Notes: a model not told the origin generated them from the letters alone. A DNA stretch of 64,000 nt from an uncultured bacterium (GCA_903884945.1 CAISGR010000050.1:53619-117618), one strand, 5' to 3'. Positions 36,255 to 45,966 are shown, counted from the first letter of the stretch. Numbers and translations: made by a program.

Positions 36255-36853
36255 AGCTTCGGTCCCGAAACTGCGCGGCGGACCTTCTTGGGGGTTTCGG
36301 CGATCAGCTTGGCCATCGCAGTGGCCCTGCTGTCCTCATTGGCATAATCGCGTGCCGACTTGCCGGCGATCACGTCGGTCTGGTCGGGATCCGACCCCGC
36401 GGTAAGCAGCGCGCGTGCCATGGGCAGGTCGCGGCGCTGAACGGCGCGGATCAGCGGTGTTTCGCCGCTCGAATTGGCGAGATTCACGTTGCCGCCCTGC
36501 GCGATCAGCAGTTGCAGCAATTCGATCTCGCCGCTCGTCGCGGCAACCATCAGGGGTGTGTTGCCTTTGTCGTCGCGCAGATTCGGATCGGCGCCTTTTG
36601 CGAGCAGGAAGCGCGTATAGGTCGAATCACCCCGCCGCACGACAATGTGTAGCGCACCCTCGCCGGTCGCATAGTCGCGGGTATTGATCACCGTCGTTCC
36701 GGGCACGGTGAGCATCTTGGTGACATCGTCGCCCTTGGCCTCGCGGACGGCCTGGAGGAACTTGTAGCCTTCCGATTGCTGCTGCGCCTGTACCGGGACG
36801 GCCGTGCCAAGCAGCGCTACGGCCACTGCAATGCCCAAAGAACGTGCGATCAT
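36251..36853 (-). CDS. secreted ankyrin-repeat protein
   Basis: 200 aa. A signal peptide (MIARSLGIAVAVALLGTAVPVQAQ) is followed by at least three ankyrin repeats: GEGALHIVVRRGDSTYTRFLL, KGNTPLMVAATSGEIELLQLL and GETPLIRAVQRRDLPMARALL. The C-terminus is basic (KKVRRAVSGPKL). Probably periplasmic, binding another envelope protein. The start at 36853 is chosen because the signal peptide begins there. Confidence 0.85.
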   Translation of the reverse strand: MIARSLGIAVAVALLGTAVPVQAQQQSEGYKFLQAVREAKGDDVTKMLTVPGTTVINTRDYATGEGALHIVVRRGDSTYTRFLLAKGADPNLRDDKGNTPLMVAATSGEIELLQLLIAQGGNVNLANSSGETPLIRAVQRRDLPMARALLTAGSDPDQTDVIAGKSARDYANEDSRATAMAKLIAETPKKVRRAVSGPKL

Positions 36854-36923
36854 CGAATGAAAAGGCCCCTGTAATCCCGGATGCAATCCCGAGCCGAACT
36901 TGCGCGCACGGCTTTAACAGATC

Positions 36924-37559
36924 ATGGCTGGCCACGCCATGAACGAGATAGCCCGCGCACCGATCGCCCCACTCCTCGGACGAGCGCTCGCCGCCCTGCT
37001 TGCGGTGTCGCTCCCGACAGCCTGTTCAGGCCCCTCCGCCCCGCCCCGACCACCGCTGGAGGGAGCGCGCCTCGGTGGCCCCTTCACCCTGACGAACCAG
37101 GATGGGCGTCAGGTCACCGACCAGGCCTTTGCCGGCAAATATCGCATCATGTATTTCGGCTATACCTATTGCCCTGATGTCTGCCCCACTGACGTGCGCA
37201 ACATCGGCGCCGCCGTGCGGGTGCTCGACAAGAGCGATCCAGCACTCGCGGGGAAGATCGTCCCGGTGTTCGTTTCGGTCGATCCGGTGCGCGATACGCC
37301 CCCGGTACTCAAGTCGTTCGTGAGCAATTTCCATCCCAGGATGGTCGGCCTGACCGGCAGCCCGGCGGCGATCGATGCCGTCGCGAAGGAATATGCGATA
37401 TATTACAAGAAGGGCGATGAAGCGCCCGGCGGCGGCTATACCGTCGATCACAGCCGGGTCGCCTATCTGATGGATCCGGAGGGCAAGCCGCTCGCGCTGC
37501 TGCCGCAGGACCAGGCGCCCGAAAAGATCGCGACAGAGATCAGGCGCTGGGCGAAATGA
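36924..37559 (+). CDS. SCO1/SenC family copper-binding lipoprotein
   Basis: 211 aa. Lipoprotein-type signal with cysteine in SLPTACSG, then a thioredoxin-like fold whose copper ligands are CPDVC (from YTYCPDVCPTD) and the histidine in YTVDHSRVAYL. It delivers copper or reducing power to the CuA site of cytochrome oxidase. ATG 36939 is an alternative start. It overlaps the next gene by 4 bases (ATGA). Confidence 0.92.
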   Translation: MAGHAMNEIARAPIAPLLGRALAALLAVSLPTACSGPSAPPRPPLEGARLGGPFTLTNQDGRQVTDQAFAGKYRIMYFGYTYCPDVCPTDVRNIGAAVRVLDKSDPALAGKIVPVFVSVDPVRDTPPVLKSFVSNFHPRMVGLTGSPAAIDAVAKEYAIYYKKGDEAPGGGYTVDHSRVAYLMDPEGKPLALLPQDQAPEKIATEIRRWAK

Positions 37560-37990
37560 GCGATCGCTTCTGGGAAACGACGCCCATCGAGCAACTCGAT
37601 CGCGGCCAGTGGGAAGCATTGTGCGACGGTTGCGGCAAATGCTGCGTCCACAAGCTCGAGGATGAGGAAACTGGCGAGCTGATGGCGACCAACGTGTCGT
37701 GTCGCCTGCTCGACCGCGCGACGGCGCAATGCTCGGACTACAAGCACCGCCACGCCTATGTCAGCGAATGCGTGCGCCTGACGCGCGACAATGTCCGCGA
37801 GATCGACTGGCTGCCCTCGACCTGCGCCTATCGCCTGCGTGCAGCAGGCGAGACGCTCCCGCGCTGGCACTATCTGGTCTGCGGCGACCGCGATGCAGTG
37901 CACCGTGCCGGCGAGTCGGTGCGGGGCTGGACGATTTCGGAGGACGATGCCGGCGATCTGGAGCATCATCTGGTCGATCGTCAACTGTGA
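37556..37990 (+). CDS. YcgN family cysteine-cluster protein
   Basis: 144 aa. The cysteine-rich start ALCDGCGKCCVHKLED and the later ATNVSCRLLD and WLPSTCAYRL are the UPF0260/YcgN signature; seven or more conserved cysteines suggest metal or iron-sulfur binding. Function unknown. It overlaps both neighbours (ATGA with SCO1, GTGA with the metallopeptidase). Confidence 0.9.
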   Translation: MSDRFWETTPIEQLDRGQWEALCDGCGKCCVHKLEDEETGELMATNVSCRLLDRATAQCSDYKHRHAYVSECVRLTRDNVREIDWLPSTCAYRLRAAGETLPRWHYLVCGDRDAVHRAGESVRGWTISEDDAGDLEHHLVDRQL

Positions 37991-38661
37991 GCGCGCCGAT
38001 CGAGGTCGTCCGTAATGCGCGCGCCCGCCGCGCCAAATTGTCGGTCGACCCCGCCAGCGGCCGCGTCAGGCTCACCCTGCCTCTGCGGGCGCCGGTCAAA
38101 CCGGCCTTGCTGTGGGTCGAGGGGCAGCAGGCGTGGATTGAGGCGCAACGCGCGCGTCTGCCGCGCGCCCGTCCCTTCGCGCCCAACGGCACCATTCCCT
38201 TTGGCGATGCGACGCTTGTGATCGACTGGGCTGAAGATCTGCCGCGCCGGGTCGAGCGCTCGGGCGACAGGCTGTGCTGCGGTGGGCCGCGCAACGGATT
38301 GGCCCGCAGGATAGAGATATGGTTGAAGCGGGAGGCCCTGCGCGTCCTGAGCGAGGAGACCGCCGAGTTTGCCCTGCGCGCCGGGGTCGCGGTTACCGGC
38401 GTGGCCGTGGGTGATCCGCGCGGGCGTTGGGGGAGCTGCGCGTCGAGCGGCGCGATTCGTTACAGCTGGCGGCTCGTCCTGGCGCCGGTTTTTGTCCGCC
38501 GCGCGACCGTGGCTCATGAGGTCGCCCACCGCGTCCACATGAACCATGGCCCCGATTTCCATGCGCTGGTCGAACGACTCGACGAGAGCGATCCCGCCCG
38601 TTCGCGGGCGTGGTTGCGCGCCCATGGCGCAGCGCTTCACTGGGTCGGGCGCGAATCCTGA
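37987..38661 (+). CDS. YgjP-like metallopeptidase domain protein
   Basis: 224 aa. The zinc site is HEVAHRVHMNHGPDFHALV, an HExxH motif with a third histidine ligand nine residues on, as in YgjP/WSS1-related peptidases. Upstream, RWGSCASSGAIRYSWRLVLAP is the family-defining segment. The GTG start overlaps the YcgN-like stop. The last 25 bases overlap the convergent penicillin-binding protein gene. Confidence 0.85.
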   Translation: MSAPIEVVRNARARRAKLSVDPASGRVRLTLPLRAPVKPALLWVEGQQAWIEAQRARLPRARPFAPNGTIPFGDATLVIDWAEDLPRRVERSGDRLCCGGPRNGLARRIEIWLKREALRVLSEETAEFALRAGVAVTGVAVGDPRGRWGSCASSGAIRYSWRLVLAPVFVRRATVAHEVAHRVHMNHGPDFHALVERLDESDPARSRAWLRAHGAALHWVGRES

Positions 38662-40793
38662 GAGCGGTCCGTCGGTCGCTCCGGCGGCGGCGCAGCAGTC
38701 GGGCGGTCGCGCACCGGCGCCCGCCCCGGCGGTGTCGGCGCCGATCGTGGGGTGTCCCTTCCGAGGACATGATCCATCCATTCCTGGTCGAGCCGCGCCG
38801 GCTTTTCCTCGGCCTGGCCAGGCAGTGGATTCCCGTCGGCATCCACCTGAGAATCGCTGCCCTGGGTGGCCGGCTGCCCCGCACCCGGCGCGACCGGATC
38901 GCCATTCTCGTCGACGAAGGTGCCGTTGTCGGGTTCCCCGAAATAGGATTCCTGATCGGGCTCAAGCTGCCATTCCGGTAGCGTGACCTGAGTCTCGAAG
39001 GCCTCGGGCGGCCGATTCGCGACGGCGGGCTTCATGAAGGCAGCGAAGGCGCGTGCCGGCGCCGTGCCACCCTGCAGGCCCGGCACGGTATGTGCGTCAT
39101 CCCGGCCCATCCATACACCCGTGGTCAGCCCGCTGGAGAAGCCCAGGAACCAGCCATCCTTGTTCGAACTGGTCGTGCCGGTCTTGCCGGCGACGGGGCG
39201 GCCGATCTGCGCTGCCTTGCCGGTGCCCGTGTTGACCGCGGTCTGGAGCAGGTCGGTCATCTCCGCGGCGACATAGGGTGCGACGAGGACATGGCTGCGA
39301 TCGACCTCCTGCGTATAGATCGTCTCGCCGTTCGCGGTGACCTTGGTGATGCCATAGGGGGTTACCGCGACGCCCTTGTTGGCGACGCTGGCAAAGGCGC
39401 GGGTCATGTCGATCAGCCGCACGTCCGAAGTGCCGAGCACCATTGCCGGATGGGTATCGACCGGCGTGGTGATGCCGAAGCGACGCGCCATGTCCGCGAC
39501 GGTGCCGAAGCCCACTTCCTGACCGAGCTTGGCCGCGATCGTGTTGACCGAATAGGCAAAGGCAGTGCGCAGCGTCATCTCGCCGCGATTCGCGCCTGAG
39601 CTGTTGCGCGGGCTCCAGCCATTGATCGTGACTGGTTCGTCGACGAGCTTGTCGTCAGGCTTGCGTCCCGCTTCGAGCGCGGCGAGATAGACGAACAGCT
39701 TGAACGCGGAACCCGGCTGGCGGACCGCCTGGGTCGCGCGGTTGTAGATCGACGCGACATAATCCTTGCCGCCGACCATCGCGCGCACCGCGCCGTCGCG
39801 GTCGATCGCGATCAGGGCGCCCTGGGCGTTCTTCGGGGCGTTTGCGCGGATTGCGGCATCAGCGTCGCGCTGCATGTTGAGATCAAGCGTCGTCCACACC
39901 TCGAGCGGCCTGGTGGTCTCGTCGATCAGCAACTCCAGCTGCGGCAAGGCCCAGTCGGTGAAATAGCGCACGCTGTTCTGCTTCGGCTCGGGCGCGAGCG
40001 CCACGCTCTTCGGATCGGCGCTCGCGGCTTCGGCCGCCGTGATCTTGCCGGTCTCGACCATCAGCTGGATCACCACCCCGGCGCGGCCCACCGCCGCCTC
40101 GGCATCGGCGGTTGGCGAATAGCGCGACGGCGCCTTGACCAACCCGGCGATCACCGCCGCCTCGGACAGCGTCAGCTTGTCGGCACCATGGCCGAAGAAC
40201 TTGCGTGCCGCGGCATCGATGCCATAGGCGCCGCCACCGAAATAGACCTTGTTCAGATAGAGTTCGAGGATCTGGTCCTTGGTGAACTTGCGCTCCATGG
40301 CCAAGGCGATGATCGCCTCGCGCATCTTGCGGCCAAGATCATATTTGTTCGACAGGAAGATCGTCCGCGCCACCTGCTGGGTGATGGTCGAGGCGCCCTG
40401 GAGACGCTTGCCGCTGCCGCGATTGACGACGGCGAGCTTGGCTGAGCGCATCAGGCCGATCGGATCGACCCCGAGATGCGAACGGAAACGGCGATCCTCC
40501 ACCGCCACCATCGCGTCGCGCATCACCGGCGGAATCTTGTCGTAGGACAGCCATTCGCCATAGCTCGGCCCGAGCGACACGATCACCGTGCCGTCAGCCG
40601 CATGGACCCGGATCATCTGCCCGTTGGGCGAGGATTTCAGTTCGTCGAAACTCGGCAGCTGGGCACGCTGGACATAAACCGCGACGATCAGCGCGATCAG
40701 GCCGAGGATGGCGAGCACACCGACGATCTTCAACGCCAGCATCAGCCGGCGGCGCCAGGTCGGGAGCAGGGATGGCGGGGAGCGGCTGGCCAT
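38637..40793 (-). CDS. penicillin-binding protein 1A-type bifunctional peptidoglycan synthase
   Basis: 718 aa. One membrane helix (residues about 19-41), then a glycosyltransferase GT51 domain with catalytic E99 in VAVEDRRFRSHLGVDP and QGASTITQQVART, then a transpeptidase with SAFK, SVN and KTGTTSSNKDGW. It polymerises and cross-links murein. The C-terminal tail is long, proline- and charge-rich and low in complexity. It has no operon partner on the minus strand; msrB begins about 100 bases further up. Confidence 0.94.
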   Translation of the reverse strand: MASRSPPSLLPTWRRRLMLALKIVGVLAILGLIALIVAVYVQRAQLPSFDELKSSPNGQMIRVHAADGTVIVSLGPSYGEWLSYDKIPPVMRDAMVAVEDRRFRSHLGVDPIGLMRSAKLAVVNRGSGKRLQGASTITQQVARTIFLSNKYDLGRKMREAIIALAMERKFTKDQILELYLNKVYFGGGAYGIDAAARKFFGHGADKLTLSEAAVIAGLVKAPSRYSPTADAEAAVGRAGVVIQLMVETGKITAAEAASADPKSVALAPEPKQNSVRYFTDWALPQLELLIDETTRPLEVWTTLDLNMQRDADAAIRANAPKNAQGALIAIDRDGAVRAMVGGKDYVASIYNRATQAVRQPGSAFKLFVYLAALEAGRKPDDKLVDEPVTINGWSPRNSSGANRGEMTLRTAFAYSVNTIAAKLGQEVGFGTVADMARRFGITTPVDTHPAMVLGTSDVRLIDMTRAFASVANKGVAVTPYGITKVTANGETIYTQEVDRSHVLVAPYVAAEMTDLLQTAVNTGTGKAAQIGRPVAGKTGTTSSNKDGWFLGFSSGLTTGVWMGRDDAHTVPGLQGGTAPARAFAAFMKPAVANRPPEAFETQVTLPEWQLEPDQESYFGEPDNGTFVDENGDPVAPGAGQPATQGSDSQVDADGNPLPGQAEEKPARLDQEWMDHVLGRDTPRSAPTPPGRAPVRDRPTAAPPPERPTDRSQDSRPTQ

Positions 40794-40891
40794 AGGGCTG
40801 GGTGGGGATAAGCCCTAATGGTTACGCAAACAAGCCGCCTGCACGTGCTGATATGGTGCAGCCAGGGTGAAGCGCCGGTGAACGGGTCTGA

Positions 40892-41314
40892 TTATGCGGC
40901 GGCCTCGCCCGCGCTGTCGGTGCTGCGTGCCCGAAAGTCGAGGCTGAGCGAATTCATGCAATAGCGCAGCCCGGTGGGGGGCGGACCGTCGGGGAAGACA
41001 TGCCCGAGATGCCCGTCGCAACGTGCGCAGCGCGCCTCGGTGCGCGTCATGCCGTGGCTCACGTCGCTATGCTCGGTCACCCGCTCCGGCGCGATCGGTT
41101 GCGTGAAGCTCGGCCAGCCGGATCCCGAATCATATTTGTCGGCGCTGTCGAACAGCGGGGTCGCGCAACCGGCGCAGCGATAGATGCCATCGGCCTTGTT
41201 GTTATTGTAGCGCCCGGAAAAGGCCGGCTCGGTCCCTGCCTCGCGGAGCACATGATATTGCTCCGGGCTGAGCTTCTTGCGCCATTCGGCTTCGGAGAGG
41301 GTGAGATGATCCAT
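40892..41314 (-). CDS. msrB: peptide-methionine (R)-S-oxide reductase
   Basis: 140 aa. Zinc is held by CAGC and CARC pairs, substrate binding uses GSGWPSF, and the catalytic cysteine is in [11 protein letters not shown]. It repairs the R form of oxidised methionine. Next to the polyketide cluster on the same strand: the flavoprotein stop is 5 bases upstream of its start, so it may be co-transcribed with that cluster. Confidence 0.95.
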   Translation of the reverse strand: MDHLTLSEAEWRKKLSPEQYHVLREAGTEPAFSGRYNNNKADGIYRCAGCATPLFDSADKYDSGSGWPSFTQPIAPERVTEHSDVSHGMTRTEARCARCDGHLGHVFPDGPPPTGLRYCMNSLSLDFRARSTDSAGEAAA

Positions 41315-41319
41315 GGCAT

Positions 41320-42450
41320 TCAGCTTTCCTGCGATGCGGTCGGTCGGTCAAGCGGCGAGTGGTTGATCCGGGTCAGACGCGCGACGATGTCGATCAGCTT
41401 TGGGGCCCGTTGCGCGATCGGCAGCAGTACATGGGAGATGATGGGCCGCTCGGCACCTGCGCGAATCAGTCCGGCCAGGCCGATCGGCCTGATCAGGTCG
41501 TATGCCAGCCGGCGCTGGAAAGCCGGCGCAGCTGCCGGCCCCCCCGCCAGATAGGATCGCGCGGAACGGATTCCGCTCGCGATCGCGATTCCCATGCCCT
41601 CGCCTGCCAGGGACGGAATCACGCCGGCCTGGTCGCCGAGTCGGAACAGGCCGGGCACGCCCTCGCGAACGCGCCAGCCATAGGGAATATTGGCCACGGC
41701 ATCGATGACATCGCCGGTGCGTCGCGCCGCGAGCCGTTCGCTAAGCCGGGGCGACTCCCGTTCGAGCGACTCGAACAGGCCCTCGGGGCTCCCCGCTTCG
41801 GCGAGACGGGAGCGGTGCACCGCCATGCAGCAATTCGCGCTGCCGTCTTCCTGAAGCACGATGCCGATATAGCCGCGATCGAACAGGTGCAGTTCAATCG
41901 CGCCGCCGACTAGCCGATCCAGCGTCGGCGAAGCGGGCAGCCTGATTCGCAGTCCCAGCGCAGGATCGCTGCCGCGCGCCTTGGCCGGCCGTGCCAGCCC
42001 GCGCACGTCGTGCTTGCCGCTGCCGAGGAACAAGGCGTCGGCGGCGATCTCGCTGCCATCCTGCAGCCTGGCCGTGCCATGCTCGATTGCCCTGACCGTC
42101 GCGCCGCGCTCGATCGCCGCGCCGGCGGCCGCGGCCTGGGCGAGGAGGAGCGAATCGAGATGGCGGCGCGACACGCCGAGCGCCGGGCGGGGCAGCGCTG
42201 CCTCGGCCACCTGGCTGCCGGCGAACAACCGGAAATGCGTAACGCGCGCCGGCCCCAGCCTCTCAGCTTCTATCCCCAGGTTGCGCAGCGATTCGAGCGT
42301 GCGCCAGCTCAGGAAGCCGCCGCACATCGCATCGCCGGTCTCGCGACTGCGCTCGAGCAGGAGATGTGGCGCACCGGCCCGCGCGAGCAGAATCGCCGCG
42401 CTCGCGCCCGCCGGGCCGCCGCCGACGATCAGCGCAGGTGTTCGACGCAT
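41320..42450 (-). CDS. FAD-dependent oxidoreductase of the polyketide cluster
   Basis: 376 aa. FAD is bound by [21 protein letters not shown] near the start, and the second nucleotide motif is [20 protein letters not shown]. It is a geranylgeranyl-reductase or PHBH-like flavoprotein. It could hydroxylate or reduce the product of the type III PKS two genes upstream. The start at 42450 overlaps the methyltransferase by 22 bases. Catalytic direction (hydroxylase or reductase) cannot be decided from sequence. Confidence 0.82.
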   Translation of the reverse strand: MRRTPALIVGGGPAGASAAILLARAGAPHLLLERSRETGDAMCGGFLSWRTLESLRNLGIEAERLGPARVTHFRLFAGSQVAEAALPRPALGVSRRHLDSLLLAQAAAAGAAIERGATVRAIEHGTARLQDGSEIAADALFLGSGKHDVRGLARPAKARGSDPALGLRIRLPASPTLDRLVGGAIELHLFDRGYIGIVLQEDGSANCCMAVHRSRLAEAGSPEGLFESLERESPRLSERLAARRTGDVIDAVANIPYGWRVREGVPGLFRLGDQAGVIPSLAGEGMGIAIASGIRSARSYLAGGPAAAPAFQRRLAYDLIRPIGLAGLIRAGAERPIISHVLLPIAQRAPKLIDIVARLTRINHSPLDRPTASQES

Positions 42451-43115
42451 AATCTGAACGGAAAGGCGCGATAGACGCTGGCGGTGACACCGGCTTCCGC
42501 CAGGAGTGGCGGCCATTCCCCGGGACGGTAGGAGCGCGCGATCGACAGGGTGCCGTCAAGCCTCACGATGCGGTGCCAGCCGGCGAGCCGTGCGAGGATC
42601 GGAAAGCCCCAATGCGCGAAGCCGTGGCGGTGCAGATCGTTGACCAGCCAGCCCCGTCGCGACTCGGAATCCATGAAACGCAGGAAGGCGATCAGCTGCT
42701 CATGAGTCATATGATGCGCGACGAGGCTGGAGACGATGAAGTCCCATCCGCCGCCTGCGAATGCCGCATAGTCGCCGGTCGCGTAGCGGATTGCGAGGTC
42801 GGCCGGCGTATGCGCGGTGGCGGCCAGTTCGCTGCGCGGGTTGAGGTCGACGCCGACCAACTGGGCCTCGATGCCTCGTCGCTTTGCCCAGCGCGCGATG
42901 CGACGCAGCATGTCGCCATCGCCAAAGCCGACATCGAGCAAGCGGAATGACGTCATGGCCGCCGTGCCGCGCGCGAGAAAAGCAAGCGTCGGCCGTGCTG
43001 CCATGGTCGCCACGTTCACCCTGGCGAGGTCGCCCACCACTTCGGCATAGGTTGCCGGATCCAGATCCGCGGCATCCATCAGTTCCTCGGCGATGGTGCG
43101 CGTGGCGAGGCTCAT
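42429..43115 (-). CDS. class I SAM-dependent methyltransferase of the polyketide cluster
   Basis: 228 aa. Motif I is LLDVGFGDGDMLRRIA (about residues 59-74), followed by the acidic GVDLNPR and VSSLVAHHM, a Rossmann-type methyltransferase. With a type III PKS upstream (4-base overlap) and a flavoprotein downstream it probably methylates the phenolic or pyrone product, or its oxidised derivative. Substrate unproven. Confidence 0.82.
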   Translation of the reverse strand: MSLATRTIAEELMDAADLDPATYAEVVGDLARVNVATMAARPTLAFLARGTAAMTSFRLLDVGFGDGDMLRRIARWAKRRGIEAQLVGVDLNPRSELAATAHTPADLAIRYATGDYAAFAGGGWDFIVSSLVAHHMTHEQLIAFLRFMDSESRRGWLVNDLHRHGFAHWGFPILARLAGWHRIVRLDGTLSIARSYRPGEWPPLLAEAGVTASVYRAFPFRLCVEHLR

Positions 43116-44188
43116 CCCCTGCTCCTGAAACCAAAGCCTTCGGCGGCAAGGCCAGGTCCGAAGGCCAGCGCAACGCCCTCCGTGACCGGCGGGCCATCGA
43201 GCAGCCGCGCCAGCACGAACATGAGGGTTGCCGACGACATGTTGCCGTTATCGGCGAGGACCCCGCGCGAGACGGCGAGCGCCGCTGCGGGAAGGCCGAG
43301 ACTGTGTTCGACTGCATCCAGGATCGAGCGCCCACCGGCATGCACCGCCCAGCCGTCGATCTCGGCCGGTGCACGTCCCCCCGTTGCCGCCAGGGCAAAA
43401 TCGGGTTCCGCAAGACCCGCCGCGATTCGCCCGGGCACCTCCCCCGAAAGATGCATCGCAAAGCCGCTGTCGGTGACGTCCCAGCGAATCAGGCGTTCTG
43501 AATCGGGCAGCGTGGTCGCGAAGGGCTGGCCGATGGCAAAGCCGTCCGCCTCGGCGCTGACCAGCGCGGCGGCGGCGCCGTCGCCGAACTGGAGCATTGC
43601 CAGCAGTGGCTCGATCTCGTTGACTGCCTGCAGATGCAGCGTTGAAAGTTCCACGCACAACACCAGCACGCGCGCGCCAGGATCGGAGCGCACGATGTGG
43701 CGCGCGGTGCGCAGCGCAGCGACGGCGGCGTAACACCCCATGAAGCCGATCAGCAGCCGTTCGATCGAAGGCGGCAGGCCGAGTCGCCGCGCAATGATCT
43801 GGTCGATCCCGGGCGCGACGAAGCCAGTGCAGCTTGCAACGACGAAGTGCGTGAGGTCGTCGATCGGTCGTTGCGCGGCGAGCGCTTCGATCGCTGCGAT
43901 CCCGAGCCGCGGCGCGGCGTCGGCATAAAGGGCCATGCGCTCGGCAGTGCCGGGCGGGGCGGCCCTGGCGTAGAAGCCTTCCGCCGCAACGGGCGAACCG
44001 CCTCCGGCCGTTCGCTCGAGTACCGACCAGCGATGGTTGATGCCCGATCGGGCGGCCATGCGCGCGAACACCCGGGCCGAGCGGCGATCCTCGATACGCT
44101 CCTGTGCCCAGTCGATGAAGGCATGGTGTATGTCATGATCCGGCACGGCGGTGCCGATCGCATTCAGATGGGCGACAATGTCTCGCAA
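43112..44188 (-). CDS. type III polyketide synthase (chalcone/stilbene synthase family)
   Basis: 358 aa thiolase-fold condensing enzyme. The catalytic triad is complete: C152 in LLIGFMGCYAAV, H283 in GWAVHAGGRSIL and N316 in LADNGNMSSA. The long, hydrophobic entry region and bacterial context suggest extension of a fatty acyl starter with malonyl-CoA to alkylresorcinol or alkylpyrone-type lipids. First gene of a three-gene cluster; 167 bases separate it from tRNA-Leu. A hairpin at 44295 lies in that spacer. Confidence 0.88.
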   Translation of the reverse strand: MRDIVAHLNAIGTAVPDHDIHHAFIDWAQERIEDRRSARVFARMAARSGINHRWSVLERTAGGGSPVAAEGFYARAAPPGTAERMALYADAAPRLGIAAIEALAAQRPIDDLTHFVVASCTGFVAPGIDQIIARRLGLPPSIERLLIGFMGCYAAVAALRTARHIVRSDPGARVLVLCVELSTLHLQAVNEIEPLLAMLQFGDGAAAALVSAEADGFAIGQPFATTLPDSERLIRWDVTDSGFAMHLSGEVPGRIAAGLAEPDFALAATGGRAPAEIDGWAVHAGGRSILDAVEHSLGLPAAALAVSRGVLADNGNMSSATLMFVLARLLDGPPVTEGVALAFGPGLAAEGFGFRSRG

Positions 44189-44294
44189 GGGTGGCCTTTG
44201 GGGGGACGCGAACGGCTCGCGGCTTTCAGTTGCAGAACGCTACTGTAGCGCGGTCGATCCTTCGGGCCAAAGCTTTGCTTGGGGGACGGGCGCG

Positions 44295-44318
44295 GCGGAC
44301 GGACCCATGTCCGTCCGC
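44295..44318. terminator. hairpin between tRNA-Leu and the PKS operon
   Basis: GCGGACGGA, loop CCCATG, TCCGTCCGC: a perfect 9-bp stem, 38 bases beyond the 3' end of tRNA-Leu on the minus strand. No T-tract follows. It may end the tRNA transcript, or act in the leader of the PKS operon. Confidence 0.45.
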
Positions 44319-44355
44319 GCCACCTGGTGGAAAACCCAATCCCGAGAGGAAAGAG

Positions 44356-44442
44356 TGGTGCGGCCGAGAAGACTCGAACTTCCACGGGCTTTCGCCCACA
44401 ACGACCTCAACGTTGCGCGTCTACCAGTTCCGCCACGGCCGC
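44356..44442 (-). tRNA. tRNA-Leu (GAG anticodon)
   Basis: Minus strand from 44442: acceptor GCGGCCG pairs with CGGCCGC at 44366-44360, the D arm GGCGGAACTGGTAGACGC is leucine-like, the anticodon loop TTGAGGT gives GAG, and a long variable arm (TGGGCGAAAGCCCG) marks class II. The T loop is GTTCGAGTC. CCA is encoded at 44358-44356. Confidence 0.97.
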
Positions 44443-44577
44443 ACGTGAAACACCGCCGGACAAGCCCCGGCAGCTGGTAGGCGAGCGCCCCTAGCAAGGC
44501 GCGGCGGTAATGGCAACCTCCGTGAATCCATCCCATCATCGCTATGCCCGGCACGGTTCGGGCGCTAGCAGGGCGCC

Positions 44578-45966
44578 ATGTCCGGTGCGTCCCCCTCCCA
44601 TCCGATCGGTGACGAGACAAGGCGGATCCTCGCACTTGCCTGGCCGGTGATGCTCACCAGCCTCAACTGGACGATGCTGCACGTCACCGATGTCGTGGTC
44701 GTCGGGTTGGCTGGCACGGGTGAAGTGGCCGCGCTCGGGGCGAGCAGGTCGCTGACTTTCGTCACGATCGTGGCCGGTCTGGCCGGCCTCTCGGGGGTGC
44801 TCGTCTACACCGCGCGCGCTGACGGGGCTGGCGATCTCAAGCGGACCGGCCAGGTGCTGCGCGAAGGCCTGGCGCTCGCGCTGCTGCTTGGTCTCGTGGC
44901 TGCGCTGCTGCTGTTCCTGTTCGCTGCGCCGCTGCTGGCCGGTATGGGCGTTGCCGCCACGCTGGTGCCGGAGGCGGCGCGCGTCGTGGAGGTGATGGCG
45001 CTGTCCTATCCCTTCCAACTCGTGATCGTCGCCGCCAGTTTCTTCCTCGAGGGGGTGAGCCGACCGCGACGGGTTACGGTGGTAAACCTGTCGATCCTGC
45101 CGCTTAATGCGGTGCTTGCCTGGGCGCTGTCCGGCGGGCACCTCGGACTGCCGGCGCTCGGCGCAGTCGGGGCCGCGACTGCGACGGCGATCGCCTCGGC
45201 GATCGGCGCGGCCGGCATGCTGGGGGCGGCCTGGACGCTGCCCAGAGCGGCAGCACGCGGCGTTCGCGATCTTTCCGCCGCATCGTGGCGAAGTGTGCCC
45301 GCCGGCGCTGCCCGTCTTGCGCTGTTCGGCGCGGTGCCTGCAATTGCCTCGGGGCTGGAACTGGCGGGCTTCTCCATCCTCATCGCGCTCTCGACGCGGC
45401 TGGGCGACGCGGCGGCGCACGCCTTTCAAATCGTCTTTTCGATTCACAACGTCACGTTCAGCGTCGCGCTCGGCCTTGGATCGGCGGCGGGAGTGCGCGC
45501 CGGCAATGCGGTGGGCGAAGGCGTGCCAGGCCAGGCCTTCCAGCGCACGTTGATCGCGGCCGGGGTCGCCGGGCTGCTCATCGGGGTGCTGTCGCTGCTG
45601 CTCGTCATCGGGCGTGGTGCGATCGTCGCTGTTTTCCCGGCCACCGGCGAGGTTCATCTGCTGGCCCTGGCGATGTTGCCGCTATGGGCGCCGTTCATCC
45701 TGTTCGACGGCGTGCAGGTGGTATTCGTCTATGCCCTGCGGTCGCTCGGGGACCAGGTGGTGGCCGGCTTCAACAGCATCATCGCCTTTTTCATCGTGAC
45801 GGGCGGGGCCGGCTGGTGGCTGATCCAGATCGGGGCGGGGCCGTCGGGCCTGGTCTATGCCTCCGGCCTCGGGATGGTCGCCGCGACGCTGCTGCACGGC
45901 AGCCGTTTCGTGCTGGTTACGGCGCGCCTTCGCCGGAAAAGCTCAGGACCAGCTTCTTCGAATTGA
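44578..45966 (+). CDS. MATE family efflux transporter
   Basis: 462 aa, about twelve membrane helices in two repeats. The start WPVMLTSLNWTMLHVTDVVVVG and the mid-protein EGVSRPRRVTVVNLSILPLN match NorM/DinF-like MATE exporters, which use sodium or proton gradients to expel cationic drugs and metabolites. It points away from the PKS operon across tRNA-Leu, so a link to that product is possible but unproven. The 3' end overlaps the convergent gene by 50 bases. Confidence 0.88.
   Translation: MSGASPSHPIGDETRRILALAWPVMLTSLNWTMLHVTDVVVVGLAGTGEVAALGASRSLTFVTIVAGLAGLSGVLVYTARADGAGDLKRTGQVLREGLALALLLGLVAALLLFLFAAPLLAGMGVAATLVPEAARVVEVMALSYPFQLVIVAASFFLEGVSRPRRVTVVNLSILPLNAVLAWALSGGHLGLPALGAVGAATATAIASAIGAAGMLGAAWTLPRAAARGVRDLSAASWRSVPAGAARLALFGAVPAIASGLELAGFSILIALSTRLGDAAAHAFQIVFSIHNVTFSVALGLGSAAGVRAGNAVGEGVPGQAFQRTLIAAGVAGLLIGVLSLLLVIGRGAIVAVFPATGEVHLLALAMLPLWAPFILFDGVQVVFVYALRSLGDQVVAGFNSIIAFFIVTGGAGWWLIQIGAGPSGLVYASGLGMVAATLLHGSRFVLVTARLRRKSSGPASSN

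Noticed and set aside
38637..38661. Overlap of the metallopeptidase and penicillin-binding protein genes as a sign of misannotation
   Set aside because: Both reading frames are well supported to their stops; a 25-base convergent overlap is acceptable in such a compact genome.
44435..44455. parS-like site at the 5' end of tRNA-Leu
   Set aside because: Only the right half (GCACGTGAAACA) matches; the left half is the tRNA acceptor sequence.
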